64,000 bases of DNA from Streptomyces zagrosensis (GTDB taxonomy: Bacteria; Actinomycetota; Actinomycetes; Streptomycetales; Streptomycetaceae): NCBI RefSeq assembly GCF_014203645.1, contig NZ_JACHJL010000011.1, forward strand, positions 62,001 to 126,000, in the 5' to 3' direction. The notes under the pieces were generated by a model that was given only the letters and a program-made list of their open reading frames with translations, did no database searches and had not been told where the DNA came from. This document shows positions 43,678-51,303 of the stretch, piece by piece. Both the position numbers and the translations under genes were made by a program. Position 1 is the first letter of the stretch, and each line of letters opens with the position of its first letter.

Positions 43678-44037
43678 TCAGGACTTTTCGATGACCTCGA
43701 AGATATCGGCGTCGGTCTCCTGCTGCCATACCGGAAGGTCGGGCCAGTCGGCGACGTACCCCGGCTTGGGGTCCTCGAAGTGCTTGAACATCTGCGCCGT
43801 CCAGCACACCGCTACGAACCGGCCCTTCTGTTCCCGAGACAGTTTGGCCGTGTGGCCGTCACTGAGCTCGATGAACTGGCGGACCTGGTCATAGACGGCA
43901 CCTGCGGCGTCACGCTCCCACTGCGGCGTGTCCTCCCAGGGGGTGACATACCCGGGCTTGGGCTCCCCCGGGAAGTGGCGGTGCACTCCTTTGATCCAGG
44001 CTTCCCGGAACACTCGTGCACCTTCGACCTGCGACAT
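43678..44037 (-). CDS. Small protein with an internal duplication
   Basis: 119 residues. Two copies of one motif: HFPGEPKPGYVTPWEDTPQW and HFEDPKPGYVADWPDLPVWQ, each followed by an acidic helix (ERDAAGAVYDQV; QQETDADIFEVI). Family unknown; found here next to an XRE regulator on a mobile-looking island. GAGGGG lies 7 bases before ATG 44037; ATG 44055 overlaps the stop of the upstream regulator and is the alternative, coupled start. Confidence 0.75.
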   Translation of the reverse strand: MSQVEGARVFREAWIKGVHRHFPGEPKPGYVTPWEDTPQWERDAAGAVYDQVRQFIELSDGHTAKLSREQKGRFVAVCWTAQMFKHFEDPKPGYVADWPDLPVWQQETDADIFEVIEKS

Positions 44038-44051
44038 GCCAACCCCTCTCG

Positions 44052-45308
44052 TCACGGCGTGCTGAACGTGGCGATCTTCGCCCCCAGCTCCGCTACGCGG
44101 CGGTCCTTACTCAGGGAGCCGAACTCTTCGCACAGGGCTTGGAGTCTACGGGCGATGTATCCGGACGCTGAGGCTTGGGCCAACTGGAAGGCTTCCCGCC
44201 CATACGCGACGACCTGTTCAGGGTCACGCCGCTTCGCCCCCACGGCGGCAAGGTCGGTCAGCACAGCGCCTCTGCGCCGGTACGACTGCCCAGAGGCCAG
44301 GGCGGTCTGCGCTAGCGCTTTCTTCAAGGTCTCTTCCGCCAAGTCGAGTCGGCCAAGCTGCACGTATCGTGCTCCGCGCTCCTCGGCCAACCGCGTGCCG
44401 TCGAAGCGCAGCCAGCCACCGTTGGTGCTGTCCGTGGTCAGCTCCCTCACCTGCTCGGCGTTGTCGAGTGCACGCTCGCACGCGGTCAGGTCCCCAATGC
44501 CGGCGTACGCCTCGGCCTGGACTGAGGCGACCCAATGCCGGGTAGCGAGGATGCTGTCTCCCCGCTTGGCCAGTCTCTTCGCAGCTACAAGGATCTGCGC
44601 CGCCTGGCGGTAGCGCCGCTCCGACATGGCCACGTACGCGTGGCGCACGAGGGCACACGCCCACAGGTCGTAAGCTCCGGCGTCCTTGCTGACGGACGCT
44701 GCCAGGGAGTACGACGCTGCCGCGTCGGTGTACCGGTTGGCATCGAAGGCGACTTCTCCGGCCAGTTGGTAGAGGTCGGCTGCTGCGTTCAAGAGCGGGC
44801 GCGAGTTACCTCGGGTGTCCGCTGCCAGGGCTTCATTGAGTGTCGCTAGCTGATCGCGAACGATGAGGTAGACAGTCCCCTTGGAGCGGGCCAGTTGGTA
44901 GACCTGCCAAAGGTGGCTGTTCATCTGTGTGAAGTCAGCGGGAGCACCTCTGCGTACCCCGTCCGTAAGGGCTTCCGCCTCGTCGAGAGGTAAGGCGGTG
45001 AGCGCTCCACTGACGGTGAGGATGCGGAGGAATTCGCGGCGGATCATTTCGTCAGGGTCTCCCGCGCCAGGATGGTCATCGGATTGCTGCCCTGAAATCT
45101 CATGGCTGACTCCTCGTGGCTGCGCCAGGAGGGCGTCAAGCTCGGTGAGGCTGGCTTCGAGAGCATCGGCCAAGCTCGGTCGCTGAGGCGGTTGAGGAGT
45201 GCTTCTGCCGCTCTCCCAACGCCCGATGGTCGTGCGGTCCACTCCGAGTAACTCGGCCAGTTGCTCCTGACTGTAGCCCAGAGCTTTGCGCCGTTCGGCC
45301 ATGCTCAT
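44052..45308 (-). CDS. XRE-family regulator with TPR-like C-terminal domain
   Basis: 418 residues. N-terminal HTH: MAERRKALGYSQEQLAELLG, VDRTTIGRWESGRSTPQPPQ. The rest is helical TPR-like repeats (LYQLAGEVAFDANRYTDAAA, SYSLAASVSKDAGAYDLWAC, ALVRHAYVAMSERRYRQAAQ), the layout of peptide- or small-molecule-responsive regulators of actinomycetes. AGAGGGG precedes ATG 45308. It is divergent from the lasso cluster, with palindromes between, so it is the obvious candidate regulator of it. Confidence 0.88.
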   Translation of the reverse strand: MSMAERRKALGYSQEQLAELLGVDRTTIGRWESGRSTPQPPQRPSLADALEASLTELDALLAQPRGVSHEISGQQSDDHPGAGDPDEMIRREFLRILTVSGALTALPLDEAEALTDGVRRGAPADFTQMNSHLWQVYQLARSKGTVYLIVRDQLATLNEALAADTRGNSRPLLNAAADLYQLAGEVAFDANRYTDAAASYSLAASVSKDAGAYDLWACALVRHAYVAMSERRYRQAAQILVAAKRLAKRGDSILATRHWVASVQAEAYAGIGDLTACERALDNAEQVRELTTDSTNGGWLRFDGTRLAEERGARYVQLGRLDLAEETLKKALAQTALASGQSYRRRGAVLTDLAAVGAKRRDPEQVVAYGREAFQLAQASASGYIARRLQALCEEFGSLSKDRRVAELGAKIATFSTP

Positions 45309-45345
45309 GGGTGCCCCTCTTCGTGACCCGCGCCGCCCTGCCCCG

Positions 45346-45379
45346 TGCACGGAAGTGCATCAAGACTGCCGCATAAATG
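45346..45379. promoter_or_regulatory. Palindromes between regulator and lasso cluster
   Basis: TGCAC-GGAA-GTGCA (45346-45359) and GCAT-AA-ATGC (45370-45379) in the 234-base divergent gap, 38 bases from the XRE start. Spacing suits an operator overlapping divergent promoters. Confidence 0.5.
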
Positions 45380-45542
45380 CTGTGGGATGAACGGCCTTCC
45401 GGCGCTTTTCTTGGAGTTGTCGCAGAACGGCACGGGAGTGGACGGAGAGAGGCCGCAGAGGTGGCAGCGAAGCCGCATGGAGAGCGCTCGTCACGACGCA
45501 GGTAGTACCGCCGGTCGGCACCGCGGGAAGGGGCACGACCCC

Positions 45543-45830
45543 ATGGGATCGGTACTGACCGGCACTTGGGTGTTGGGCAACATCCTTGCCCTGTTCCTCC
45601 TCTGTGCCACCGCAACTCAGCATGTCGGACTGGGTGACCTCGCGTTGCGCCCTTGGCTGACCTGTCGGCGCCGGGCCAGGAAGCGACCGGCTGAGGAACC
45701 GAGCGCGGATCATCTAGCGATCCGGTCTCAAGCCCCTCCCGGACCGCGTAACTCGCTCCGGGAGGTCGCACCACCGTGGCGGGGAAGCCCCCTCCGCGCC
45801 CAACAGATTCCGAACGGAGATGAGAGAACC
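45543..45830 (+). CDS. In-frame upstream region: possible membrane-anchored N-terminal extension of the lasso precursor
   Basis: ATG 45543 has a good ribosome site (GGAAGGGG) and opens a frame with a membrane helix (TGTWVLGNILALFLLCATAT) and a basic cytoplasmic part (RPWLTCRRRARKRPAEEP). It has no stop before the lasso precursor ATG at 45831 and is in the same frame, so translation from 45543 would give a 138-residue membrane protein ending in the lasso precursor. Either a real long form or a small membrane gene that lost its stop. Confidence 0.4.
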
Positions 45831-45959
45831 ATGGAGGACCGTTCCCAGCTCGACACCGAGCCAACGGAAGAGGTCGTGCCTCTGGAGGACGCGGCGCTTC
45901 TGACGAAGGGCAACACCAGCTCCAGCGTCGAGAACAAGCGCTCGCCCTACGGGGCCTAG
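45831..45959 (+). CDS. Lasso peptide precursor (albusnodin-like)
   Basis: 42 residues. Leader MEDRSQLDTEPTEEVVPLED-AALLTK (26), predicted core GNTSSSVENKRSPYGA (16). Hallmarks: Thr at position -2 before cleavage, Gly1, and Glu8 as acceptor for an 8-residue macrolactam ring. Lys10-Arg11 and Tyr14 line up with the acetylated lasso peptide albusnodin (core GQGGGQSEDKRRAYNC as I recall it). The cyclase, protease and an acetyltransferase follow immediately. GGAGA lies 10 bases upstream of ATG 45831. The sequence tail is free of Trp/Phe plugs, so thread locking would rest on Arg/Tyr/Pro. Confidence 0.85.
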   Translation: MEDRSQLDTEPTEEVVPLEDAALLTKGNTSSSVENKRSPYGA

Positions 45960-46027
45960 CGACCGGCGGCGGCATCTTCGCGGAGGTGCCGCCGCGCCCT
46001 TTCCCGCTCGTCAGAGGAGGTGCCGGA

Positions 46028-47725
46028 ATGCGTTGGTTCGGCGGGGCTCTCGCCCCTTACGGCACGGCCCCCAGACCCGAGGGTGCTCATGCCCTGTGGC
46101 AGAAGCCCGACGCTTGGGTCGTGGGCACCACGGTGCGCCAGGCGGAGAGCGAAGGCGGGCGGCGGTTGGCGGTGTTCGGTCCATGCGGCGCGACGGACAG
46201 TGAGCTGGAACGGTTGGCCCGACGCACGGACTTGCGGGAATTCGACGCGGCGGCTACGGCTTGGGCTGGCTCCTACGCCCTGGCCCTGGACGACGGCACG
46301 GGATCGTTCTTCCTGTGGCCCGACCCGGCAGGTTCGTGTCCTCTGTACGTGGCCGAGATCGACGGCGTATCCGTGTGGGCGTCCAGCTCACTGGCGCTTG
46401 CCTCCCTGCTGGGAAGTCGGCCGGACACGGCTTGGCTGGCCGCTCACCTTGTACACCCGACCGCTTGGACGCCGGGGCGGTCGGCGTGGACTGGCGTTGA
46501 ACAGGTGCCGCCAGGGCATCGGTGGACGGCTCCGCGAGACGGGGCGCCGTTCTCTGTTCCCTACTGGCGGCCGAGTTCCTCCGTCTGGCCGGAAGCGGTG
46601 GACAGGCTTCGGCTCGACCTGTCGAACAGTGTGCTGATCCGGGTGAGCGGGCGGGAAGCCTCGTCTGACCTGTCCGGCGGTCTGGATTCCAGCACCCTCG
46701 CGGCCTACGCCGCACAGTGCGGACCGGTCGTAGGGGTCACCTTCCACCCCAAGGGGCGGGAGTCGGGTGGAGACGTAGACCACGCGCGCGCGGTGGCTCG
46801 TGCGTTCCCTTCCATCCGGCACCGTTTCATGGCATTGGGGCGCGAGCATCTCCCGTTCACCGACCTGGACCCTCTGGTCTTGACTGACGAACCGGCCCCG
46901 TCCTCCGTGACCATCGCCCAGCTCTTTCATCAGTTCGCCCTGCTGACCGAGGAAGGTGCCTCCGTGCACCTGACTGGGGACGGCGGAGATTCCCTGTTCA
47001 TGCCTCCCCCTGTCCACCTTGCCGACCTCGCCCGCTCGGGCCGCTTTGTCCGTCTGGCCCACGATGCTCAGGCGTGGGGCCGCCTCTACCGTTCGAGCCC
47101 CTGGCCCGCTATGGCCGCAGCGTGGAACGCACCCGATCGACTAGGTGGCGCGTCGATCCCGAAGCCCTGGCTCAACCGCCAGGCCACCACGCTGGCCGAG
47201 TCGGTCATCTCGACGGACACGGCCCCTGATGGCTTGGGCTACGCCGACCGCCACCTTCTCAGCGAGGCGCGGTACGTCGGCCGTACCGCCGCGACGGAGG
47301 ACCAGCTTGCCGCCACGTACGGCATCGAGATGCACAACCCGTTCACGGATGCGCGGGTCCTGGAAGCCGTGTTGTCGGTCTCCGCTGCGGCGCGGTGGTC
47401 AGCCCGCCGGTACAAGCCGCTGCTCACCGACGCGGTTGCGGGCCTCCTGCCCAGCGAGGTCCTGCGGCGAGGCTCCAAGGGGCTGTTCGCAGTGGAGCAC
47501 CACCACGGGCTACGGGCCAACCAGGCGAGCGTGCTGGAACTGGCTGACGGGCGCCTGGCAGATCTCGGCTTGGTGTGTCCAGCGGTTCTCCGCTCGATTC
47601 TCCGACGTGCCGTGCTCGGGGTTGACGTTCCCTGGGGGTTGCTCGAACCGCTCCTTGGCACCGAGCTATGGCTACGTGCCAGCGACACCGCGACCGAGAG
47701 CGTTCGTTGGGAGGGCAGGCAATGA
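46028..47725 (+). CDS. Lasso peptide cyclase (AsnB-like)
   Basis: 565 residues, asparagine-synthetase-B fold without the catalytic N-terminal Cys (starts MRWFGG), as in lasso cyclases. N-terminal amidotransferase-like half, then PP-loop SDLSGGLDSSTLAAYAAQ at about 213-230 that activates the precursor's Glu side chain as AMP ester; later LTGDGGDSLFMPPP and RRGSKGLFAVEHHHGLRANQ. GAGGAGG lies 7 bases before ATG 46028. The gene sits 68 bases after the precursor and its stop overlaps the protease start (ATGA). Confidence 0.92.
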   Translation: MRWFGGALAPYGTAPRPEGAHALWQKPDAWVVGTTVRQAESEGGRRLAVFGPCGATDSELERLARRTDLREFDAAATAWAGSYALALDDGTGSFFLWPDPAGSCPLYVAEIDGVSVWASSSLALASLLGSRPDTAWLAAHLVHPTAWTPGRSAWTGVEQVPPGHRWTAPRDGAPFSVPYWRPSSSVWPEAVDRLRLDLSNSVLIRVSGREASSDLSGGLDSSTLAAYAAQCGPVVGVTFHPKGRESGGDVDHARAVARAFPSIRHRFMALGREHLPFTDLDPLVLTDEPAPSSVTIAQLFHQFALLTEEGASVHLTGDGGDSLFMPPPVHLADLARSGRFVRLAHDAQAWGRLYRSSPWPAMAAAWNAPDRLGGASIPKPWLNRQATTLAESVISTDTAPDGLGYADRHLLSEARYVGRTAATEDQLAATYGIEMHNPFTDARVLEAVLSVSAAARWSARRYKPLLTDAVAGLLPSEVLRRGSKGLFAVEHHHGLRANQASVLELADGRLADLGLVCPAVLRSILRRAVLGVDVPWGLLEPLLGTELWLRASDTATESVRWEGRQ

Positions 47726-48360
47726 ACGTCCCCGTTCCGAGTCGTCACACCCGTACGGCGCTGGCCGCTGCGGTGGGCGTGGTCGTCAACTATCGGTTCG
47801 GAACGACCGTGGTCCTTACCGGCGATTCCCTGACGCGCTGGCTCGCCTCCCTAGAGCACAGCGAGGCACCGGCCCCCATCACTGTCCGTGCCTCCCAAGT
47901 CTCCTGGGGAACCAGGGAGTCGTCCGCACGGCTCGACACGCTGACACCCCCGCCATGGTCGTGGCGCATCGCGGCGACCGTGCTTCTCGCGGGCACTCTT
48001 GCCGCGCGCCACTTGGGACGGAGACGCACACGATTCGGCCGCTTGGTACGTCTGGCCGAGGCGGGCCGCAACCTCCCGTACCCAAACCGGACGCACGCCA
48101 GCCTGGCGGTCCGTTCGGTCCGCTGGGTCGCGCGTGCCTTCCCCGCTCGTGTCGCATGCCTGGAGGAGTCCACGACAGCCGCGCTCCTGCTGGCGGCGGG
48201 CGGACGTGGGGGCGCCTGGAGACACGGCGTGGCCACCGACCCAATCCGCATGCACGCCTGGATCTGTGACGTTCACGGTCAGCCTGTCGAAGAACCGGTT
48301 CAGACTGGTGACTACACGCCCATCAATGGATCAGAGCCAACGTCGAAGAGGTACCGATGA
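47722..48360 (+). CDS. Lasso peptide leader protease (B2-type, possibly fused RRE)
   Basis: 212 residues. The C-terminal half has the transglutaminase-like Cys-His-Asp triad of B2 proteins: ARVACLEESTTAALLLA (Cys146), RMHAWICDVHGQPVEEP (His178, Asp183). The N-terminal ~75 residues (AAAVGVVVNYRFGTTVVLTG, DSLTRWLASLEH) precede a hydrophobic stretch (WRIAATVLLAGTLAARHLG). No separate B1 (RRE) gene exists in the cluster, so leader recognition may reside in this N-terminal part. Overlaps neighbours by 4 bases on both sides. Confidence 0.88.
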   Translation: MNVPVPSRHTRTALAAAVGVVVNYRFGTTVVLTGDSLTRWLASLEHSEAPAPITVRASQVSWGTRESSARLDTLTPPPWSWRIAATVLLAGTLAARHLGRRRTRFGRLVRLAEAGRNLPYPNRTHASLAVRSVRWVARAFPARVACLEESTTAALLLAAGGRGGAWRHGVATDPIRMHAWICDVHGQPVEEPVQTGDYTPINGSEPTSKRYR

Positions 48361-48911
48361 CCGACCCGCACATCCTGCTTCCGGGCAAGCGCGTCAGCCT
48401 GGCGATGCCGAACCGCGAGCACCTACCCGAATACCACCGCTGGGAGAATGACCCCAGCACGATCCTCGGGTTCGGAACACAGGTCCCTCAGTCGTGGGAG
48501 GTCCGTGCCGGCGGTTGGGAAGCCACAGGCCGAAACCGGGACTTCCCCCAGTTCGAGGTGATCACCACCGAGGACCTCACACCAGTCGGCATCACGACTC
48601 TTCAAATCGACCAAGCCGTCCGGACCGCCGAGTACGTCATCCTTCTGGCGCCCGAAGCGCGGGGCAAGGGGCTGGCCACGGAGGCAACAGCTCTCACGCT
48701 TCGGTGGGCGTTCGAGTACGCCGCGCTGCGGATGGTCTGGCTGAAGGTGCTGGAGCCGAACGCGGCAGGGATCACCGCATACGAGAAGGCCGGGTTCGAA
48801 CCCGCTGGCCGCCTGCGACAGTCCGGTTACTGGCTCGGCCGCCCCTGCGACGAACTCCTGATGGACGCGCTTGCCGAGGAAGTCACCGCCTCCGCCGACT
48901 CGATGAACTGA
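48357..48911 (+). CDS. GNAT acetyltransferase of the lasso cluster
   Basis: 184 residues. RimJ/RimL-type GNAT: VSLAMPNREHLPEYHRWEND, TPVGITTLQIDQAVRTAEYV, acetyl-CoA loop LLAPEARGKGLATEATALTL, then LKVLEPNAAGITAYEKAGFE. In albusnodin biosynthesis a dedicated GNAT acetylates a core Lys and is needed for production; the conserved Lys10 of the core here is the predicted target. Last gene of the cluster; a hairpin follows. Confidence 0.88.
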   Translation: MTDPHILLPGKRVSLAMPNREHLPEYHRWENDPSTILGFGTQVPQSWEVRAGGWEATGRNRDFPQFEVITTEDLTPVGITTLQIDQAVRTAEYVILLAPEARGKGLATEATALTLRWAFEYAALRMVWLKVLEPNAAGITAYEKAGFEPAGRLRQSGYWLGRPCDELLMDALAEEVTASADSMN

Positions 48912-48919
48912 CTTTCCCC

Positions 48920-48952
48920 AGGCCCCGGTGCTCTCCACTCGCGCCGGGGCCT
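48920..48952 (+). terminator. Terminator of the lasso operon
   Basis: AGGCCCCGG / CCGGGGCCT, 9-base perfect stem, 15-base loop, 8 bases past the acetyltransferase stop. Confidence 0.7.
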
Positions 48953-49240
48953 CTGCGTCTCCGTGCGCCTGTCTCAGGCGCTCTCCAATGTGCCGGTACA
49001 AAGGTGTCGCACAGGAGATTCCCGGCGCCTTGGCAATGGCCGCGACGCTCTCTCCCTTGGCATGGCGGGCGCGGGTTACGGCTAGCTTGTCGTCGTCCAT
49101 CACGGTCGGGCGTCCACCGTGGTTGCCCTTACGGGCCGCAGTGTCCAGCCCTTCCACCGTCTTCTCCCGGATGCCTCCCGCTGCACCTCGGCGGCCACGG
49201 CCAGCACGGCGAACACGATGGCACCCGCCGCTGGCGGACG
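48950..49240 (-). pseudogene. Serine recombinase (resolvase) C-terminal fragment, frameshifted
   Basis: Minus strand: AIVFAVLAVAAEVQRE, then, after a one-base shift near 49180, IREKTVEGLDTAARKGNHGG, RPTVMDDDKLAVTRARHAKG, ESVAAIAKAPGISCAT-LYRH. This is the end of the catalytic domain and the HTH of a resolvase/invertase; the N-terminal catalytic Ser is missing, and a second shift probably affects LYRH. Dead. Confidence 0.75.
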
Positions 49241-49588
49241 GCACGCAACCGTCTGCACCTGCCGGACAACTTCCGGCTGCACGACTGGCGGGCATCGAAG
49301 ATCACGAACGATCTCGACAACCACGAGAACCCGGTAGAGGTCTCCGCCAAAGCCCGGCACCACTCGCCGGGCTACACCATGACCCGGTACGGCAGGCGTC
49401 GCGCCGAGGGAGCTAAGAAGCTCGCAGCCTCCAGCGCATCCCGGATCGGCCTGTCAACCATGGGTCTGGGCCCTGCTGGTCACGAGTCGCGAACCGCCCC
49501 GTCCGAAGCGGCGGAAAACTCCACTGGTCACGCTGCGGGTCACGTGAGGCCCAGAAAAGCAGAAAACCCCTGGTCAACAGGGGTCTGA
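49222..49588 (+). pseudogene. Tyrosine integrase C-terminal fragment
   Basis: Residues NFRLHDWRASKITNDLDNHE, NPVEVSAKARHHSPGYTMTR, YGRRRAEGAKKLAASSAS contain the H-x-x-R-like (HDWRAS), second His and active-site Tyr (TMTRYG) of a phage/AICE integrase, but the rest of the roughly 400-residue protein is absent: the left end joins the resolvase fragment. Its stop lies 3 bases from the tRNA-Leu 3' end, the typical place for an integrase next to its attachment site. Confidence 0.75.
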
Positions 49589-49590
49589 GC

Positions 49591-49678
49591 TGGTGTCCGA
49601 GGGGGGACTTGAACCCCCACGCCCGATAAAGGGCACTAGCACCTCAAGCTAGCGCGTCTGCCATTCCGCCACCCGGAC
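49591..49678 (-). tRNA. tRNA-Leu (anticodon GAG)
   Basis: Minus strand, 88 bases with encoded CCA. Acceptor GTCCGGG pairs with CTCGGAC (one G-U); anticodon stem CTAGC/GCTAG encloses loop TTGAGGT, giving GAG for CUC/CUU; a long variable arm (GTGCCCTTTATCGGGC region) as in class II tRNAs; T arm GGGGGTTCAAGTCCCCC. Ordinary, intact. Its 3' end adjoins the integrase fragment. Confidence 0.95.
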
Positions 49679-49679
49679 C

Positions 49680-50136
49680 AGGTGTGCTCCGCGGTTGCCC
49701 GCGGCGACAGGGATAACGATACCAAGGATTCGCAGTGCGTTTCACCTGCGTATCCGTGCCTTCCGGGCCGCAGAGATGAGCCGGGGGCGGCGTGCGGAGG
49801 GTTGATGTGGTGGATACGCAGAGTGAAGGCATGGGGTGCGCTTTACTCGGGGTCGGTGGGGTCGCCTGTGGGGGTCAGTGAGTGACGCGGCGAGTGTGCC
49901 CGGGGCGGGCGGCGGGGTGGGGTGGGCGCAGTTCTGGCCGGCATGTGCTGGCCCAGGGGCTAGATGACCTCGCGACCTCGCGACCTCGAACACCACAGCA
50001 TCGGCGCCGGCTCGGGCCTGGTGGGGTATGCCGCGAGGCTCGTGGCGTGCCGCGATGGGTGACAATACGGAGGTCAGGGCCCGGCTAGAGGGACGGTCGG
50101 CCTACTGCGCGGAGACGATCAGGACGGACCGACACC
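49680..50136. other. Intergenic region right of the tRNA
   Basis: 457 bases. Contains ACCTCGCG repeated three times near 49968-49992. No gene supported. Confidence 0.45.
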
Positions 50137-51303
50137 ATGGGACGGGTCACCGAACGACGGCGCGTAGTGCGCATCCGCAACGGGGTGGTCAGCACGCGCC
50201 CGGACACGCTCGTCGCCGAGGAGCCGTTGGAGATCCGGCTCAACGGGAAACCCCTCGCCATCACGATGCGTACGCCCGGTGATGACTTCGCGCTGGCCGC
50301 GGGGTTCTTGGTGAGTGAGGGAGTGCTGGGGCGCGCCGACGAACTGGCCACCATCGCGTACTGCGCCGGGGCGGTCGCCGAGCTTGCGTCGGAACCCGGC
50401 GAGCTGCCGGACGAGGGTCTCGACGGGCCCTCGGGCAGGCATCTCCATGCACTGCCCGGGGGGCGTCTCGGTGGGCCTCCGGGCGGGGAAGGCAACGCAC
50501 CCGGAGATGACCGAACGAGCGGGGACGGCCGAGCCGGTGGGGAGGGGGCGGTAGGGGACGGTGGGGCGGGTGCGACCGGCTCTCGGCGTAACGAGGGCGT
50601 TGGCGGGTGGTCGGGGGGCGCAGGTGCGGCGGCCGGGAGTGGTGCGTACCCGATCGTGAGCACCAACGGGCTGGAGGATTCCGCCGCTCGCCGGACCGCC
50701 GGCGCCCGTAACCTCGCCAATACGTACAACATCGTCGACGTGCGGCTCGCGCCCGGGGTGCCTGTCCCCGACATCTCGCTGGAGCGCAACGTCTACACCA
50801 CGTCCTCGTGCGGGTTGTGCGGGAAGGCCAGCCTGGACGCGGTGCGGACGATAGCCCGCTGGCCCGTGGGCGATCCCGCTTCCCCGGTCACCCTCACCCT
50901 CGACACGCTCGCCGCGTTGCCCGACCGGTTGCGCGCCGCGCAGCGGGTCTTTGACCGTACCGGAGGGCTGCATGCCGCCGCGCTGTTCACGGCGGAAGGC
51001 GAGCTCGTGGACGTACGGGAGGACGTGGGGCGCCATAACGCCGTGGACAAGCTCATCGGCCGGGCCCTTCAGGAGGGCCGGCTGCCGCTGTCGTCCAGCG
51101 TGTTGCTGGTGTCCGGGCGCGCGTCCTTCGAGTTGGCGCAAAAGGCGGTGATGGCGGGCATTCCGGTGCTCGCCGCCGTGTCGGCTCCATCATCGCTTGC
51201 GGTGGACATGGCCGAAGAGACGGGGCTGACGCTCGTCGGCTTCCTGCGGGGCGCGAACATGAACGTGTACGCCGGCGCTGAACGGATCGTGTGGGAGGAG
51301 TAG
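50137..51303 (+). CDS. fdhD: Formate dehydrogenase accessory sulfurtransferase FdhD
   Basis: 388 residues. LVAEEPLEIRLNGKPLAITM, RTPGDDFALAAGFLVSEGVL, the sulfur-transfer motif SSCGLCGKASLDA, then DVREDVGRHNAVDKLIGRAL and GRASFELAQKAVMAGIPVLA. It moves sulfur from a cysteine desulfurase to the molybdenum cofactor of formate dehydrogenase. A ~100-residue Gly/Ala/Pro-rich insert (about residues 88-190) enlarges the usual ~280-residue protein. No formate dehydrogenase gene is next to it. Confidence 0.95.
   Translation: MGRVTERRRVVRIRNGVVSTRPDTLVAEEPLEIRLNGKPLAITMRTPGDDFALAAGFLVSEGVLGRADELATIAYCAGAVAELASEPGELPDEGLDGPSGRHLHALPGGRLGGPPGGEGNAPGDDRTSGDGRAGGEGAVGDGGAGATGSRRNEGVGGWSGGAGAAAGSGAYPIVSTNGLEDSAARRTAGARNLANTYNIVDVRLAPGVPVPDISLERNVYTTSSCGLCGKASLDAVRTIARWPVGDPASPVTLTLDTLAALPDRLRAAQRVFDRTGGLHAAALFTAEGELVDVREDVGRHNAVDKLIGRALQEGRLPLSSSVLLVSGRASFELAQKAVMAGIPVLAAVSAPSSLAVDMAEETGLTLVGFLRGANMNVYAGAERIVWEE

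Noticed and set aside
45345..45542. Start of the lasso-precursor frame at ATG 45345
   Set aside because: It overlaps the putative operator, has no ribosome site, and the sequence between 45345 and 45543 looks non-coding.
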